A stretch of DNA of 64,000 nucleotides, taken from Todiramphus chloris collaris. Its lineage: Eukaryota; Chordata; Aves; Coraciiformes; Alcedinidae. The translations under genes were made by a program, and so were the position numbers. The notes beneath the pieces are model-generated. The model was not told the DNA's origin, did not search any database, and saw only the letters and a program-made list of their open reading frames with translations. Each line of letters starts with the position of its first letter. Positions within the stretch are counted from its first letter, which is position 1. Positions 61,101 through 64,000 of the stretch are shown one piece after another. The stretch spans positions 7,897,655 through 7,961,654 of the forward strand of contig JANVCC010000040.1 in NCBI GenBank assembly GCA_025345505.1. Direction: 5' to 3'.

Positions 61101-64000
61101 GTCACTTTGATAGTCAAAAGGGTTACAAATGTAGTGACAGAGAAAAAGCCGGTTGTGCTATCCAGGCACATTTCTCTTGCCTGCATTACACAAGGCTTTT
61201 TGGAAGAGGCAAGAAAAGTAACATCATGAAATAAGACCTGGAGGATCTGAAATGGTTTTAAAGTACAGCTGCTGTCATTTGCTTCCCCAGCTCCATCTCA
61301 GCTATTTCTGCAATGGGGGCCATTCAGACGCACGCATAGATAGATGTGGCTAAAAATGCAGACTTGGCAGCATGTATAGGATGCAAAGAATACTGTATAC
61401 CTTATAGGAAGATAAAGTCATGTCAAGCTAAAAATGGAAACCTAACACTTTGTGCTGCAGCTCTCCTCTGAGCTCTGCACAGCCTAACAAGATGGGATGG
61501 AAGAAATTGAGATGGATGCTGACTCCTGCACCTAGTCCATGTTGCTCAGTGCCTGCACTAGTGCTCTGGCTCATCCACATCATGCACAAAGAGCTGCACA
61601 TCCGCTGCAGTGGTTTCCTGCCCAAAGCATCGTGGCTAGCAAGCCTGTGCTCTGACTGCTGTGCTTGTCTGGTGACATACAAATGGTGACACCTCTGCAA
61701 CTGCAAGAGTTCAGTAACTGATTTTAGGTGGCTTTCACAATACATAAGTCTGACTGCAAACTGTACAGCTCCTTAATTAATGACTTGCTGGCTTCATTCC
61801 CAATTCATAGCTTGTTCATTTAGACTATTCCAGTCACATACACTCTTGAAACAGCTTTGGCTTTTATAGATGCAATCCAACAGATGAATAAATAACAATA
61901 AGCTCTGGCTGGAATGCATTCAGGAAAGGTTTGATAGGGACTAATTTATTTTACTATATTATTTAGCAAGCCAATATATAAAATTACCTAACACAACAGT
62001 AGATTAGCTGATGCACTCACTTTCTATTAGCTTTTGGTTGCTGTAATTGAAAGGCTTAAGTATCTTTTTGGAGAGGGAGTTGTGTAAGAAAGAGGGGTTT
62101 TATTAAAAAAAAGACAAGATATTGTAAGGGTTTCCTGACATAAAATTATACTGAAATAGTCCTGCATCATCAAACCTTTCAAATATTAGTCCCTTATTGA
62201 AGCTTCACCTTAAAAAGCTTACCTCCTAGGTTGGTTTTAAGGAAGACATCACTGAAAATTTTGTCATAAGGTTTACAGCTGATGCTACCTGTCCTCAGGC
62301 ACAAACTTTCCACTGCATGAGTAAGGTGTCCCCAGTGGCATGGAGCATCAGCTTAGATTTCCTTGCCCTCAGCAATGGAAGTAGAGCCCATTGCACCAAC
62401 TCATATCTAACGTCAAAAATGAAGCAGCATTCACAGGAAGAGTGAAACCCCAAATTAAATAAAGCAAAGTGTCTTCTTGTACATACAGTTCTTTGCTTGG
62501 GAAGGTAACACCGGATGCCCAGCTCCCTAAAGAACACTAGTGTCTTGGGCAGTTTCTGGGCTGCTCCCTCCTGCCACAGTCTGCAGCATCATGTTCAGGT
62601 TTGTACAACAGAGAAACTCATCATAAAGCACATGGGCAATCCTAAAATCCAGGAAGACTAAAATGAGCCTTAAGTAGCTTGGCTGTCCATGCACAGTCTT
62701 TGCCTTGCCTGTAGAATGTGGACAGACTCCTTGAAGTCATAGGAAACCAGAAAGGGTAGAAGAAAGAGAAGCCACATATATTCCCCTGGATGTAAATAGC
62801 CACTACTGCAGTAAAAACTTTTAGTTAGAAAGTGCATTTGCATAACTGAATAACAGAGTTACAATGCAAGGGTGAAAACTGGAAGAACAATTGGACTTTG
62901 GATCTCTGAAATGTCTCAGAAAGGAAAGCAAACCTTCAGGAAGTCCAACTACGGTGGAGTTTTTTTCATTTTTAGAATTTTTCTGTTGTATTCTGATTTA
63001 TGTTAGACAAAGGAAATGGCTTAAAAGAAATATTCAGGCTTCGAGCCTGAAACTGAGAACCAGACAGACATCTCATAGTATCTGAATTAAATAAATGTGT
63101 GATTCTTTGCAAGAGAAGAAACATGGTAATATTCTCTGAAAACCTTGCACCCTTGTTTAGTAGAAACAATAAAAAACTGAGCAAGGATAACTCTCTGAAC
63201 ATTTTATGGTTGGTCCAGACAGTGAAGAAATATAAATGGAAATCTGTCTATCACATACCAGGAGAATATGAAAGTTGAAAGTATTGTACGCTTGAGCTGT
63301 TTTATTTGTACAGTCATTTATTCAGCAGTCATTCTGGTAGTTTTTCTACCCCTTCAACTTTGTGAAATTGTAGAAAGTGACAGAGTTTCTTTACCAAGCT
63401 TTGTGTGGTTATATAGAAGTTAAACTCTTCATTACTTAAAAAGGACATATTATTGTGGTGTGTTTAAAAACTGGAATGATATACTATTTAATTTCAGAAT
63501 ATTTAGCAGAAAGCAGAAATCAATTAGTTAATCAAGAGACATGTCTAGAAAGACAGGAATCTGAAAATAAGGGTTTGGCAAGTAAAGGCAGATATGCAAT
63601 TCTTGGAGAGAAAATAAATTGAGAAAAAACTGAAAGCTTAGTGAAAGAAATCTATACTGGTGCAATTTTTCTAATGTATGTAAGAAGGCAGCTAAACAGG
63701 CAAGACTGGCAAATGTGTCAAAAAGAGAGTATTCAGATAGAGATAGGTCATTTTTAAGACAGGAAAGGTTAAGTGACTTTGAGTACTAACAATGTCCCCA
63801 GGGTTTGATGGGATAAAGCAAAGAGAGAAGTGTAACCAAAGAAGATAGAATATCGAGTGTACTAGAAAGAGCTGCCATTAATTAATTTCTGGGGTTAGTG
63901 GTAACACAGAACAACATGACATATGTCTGGGGGGACCTGTGGAAGAGAAGAGAAAGGGCAGGGAAGGGCAGTGGGGGAGAAATTCTCTTCTGCTGTCATC
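46121..64000. other. Non-coding stretch, no gene recognised
   Basis: Both strands were read for kinase, PH, RhoGAP and RasGEF signatures without a match. Open segments at 51629-51889 (-) and 58737-59247 (-) look mildly coding-like but have no identifiable homologue. Homopolymers include T near 52905-52920 and 59805-59820. A 124-codon - strand frame at 60636-61010 is without recognisable domain. It may be intergenic or intron. Confidence 0.55.

Overview
This is a piece of a vertebrate nuclear chromosome, most likely from a bird. It holds split genes with GT-AG introns and long non-coding stretches. Interspersed repeats are few, and the two recognisable ones look like 3' ends of CR1 LINEs, the dominant repeat of birds and other sauropsids. 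The species cannot be named from sequence alone.

Left part (1 to about 14.4 kb, + strand): the 3' half of MAPK9, which encodes the stress kinase JNK2. Seven constitutive or alternative exon positions are readable, from the catalytic-loop Asp (residue 151 in human numbering) to the C-terminus at residue 424. Two features that diversify JNK2 are intact. The first is a pair of mutually exclusive 72-base exons (beta type, then alpha type), both followed by U12-type donors (GTATCCTT). The second is a pair of acceptors five bases apart at the last exon, giving either the long C-terminus or the short one ending AQMQQ. The exons before residue 151 lie left of the window. A 3'UTR of several kb follows the stop codon.

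Middle (19.3 to 21.7 kb, - strand, convergent with MAPK9): two exons encode a coiled-coil tail clearly homologous to the C-terminus of the FilGAP family (ARHGAP22, ARHGAP24, ARHGAP25). In human, as I recall, MAPK8 is convergent with ARHGAP22 and MAPK10 with ARHGAP24. A FilGAP relative convergent with MAPK9 is therefore what a fourth JNK-FilGAP pair from the early vertebrate genome duplications would look like; I know of no such neighbour of human MAPK9. No PH or RhoGAP exon was recognised in the window. The gene either reaches beyond 64 kb or makes only a short coiled-coil protein of about 149 residues.

Right part (about 22 to 64 kb): no gene I can recognise. It holds simple repeats, one CR1 remnant and a few open segments with splice-like borders, which are listed as leads and not as genes. 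It could be intergenic or a very large intron of the - strand gene.
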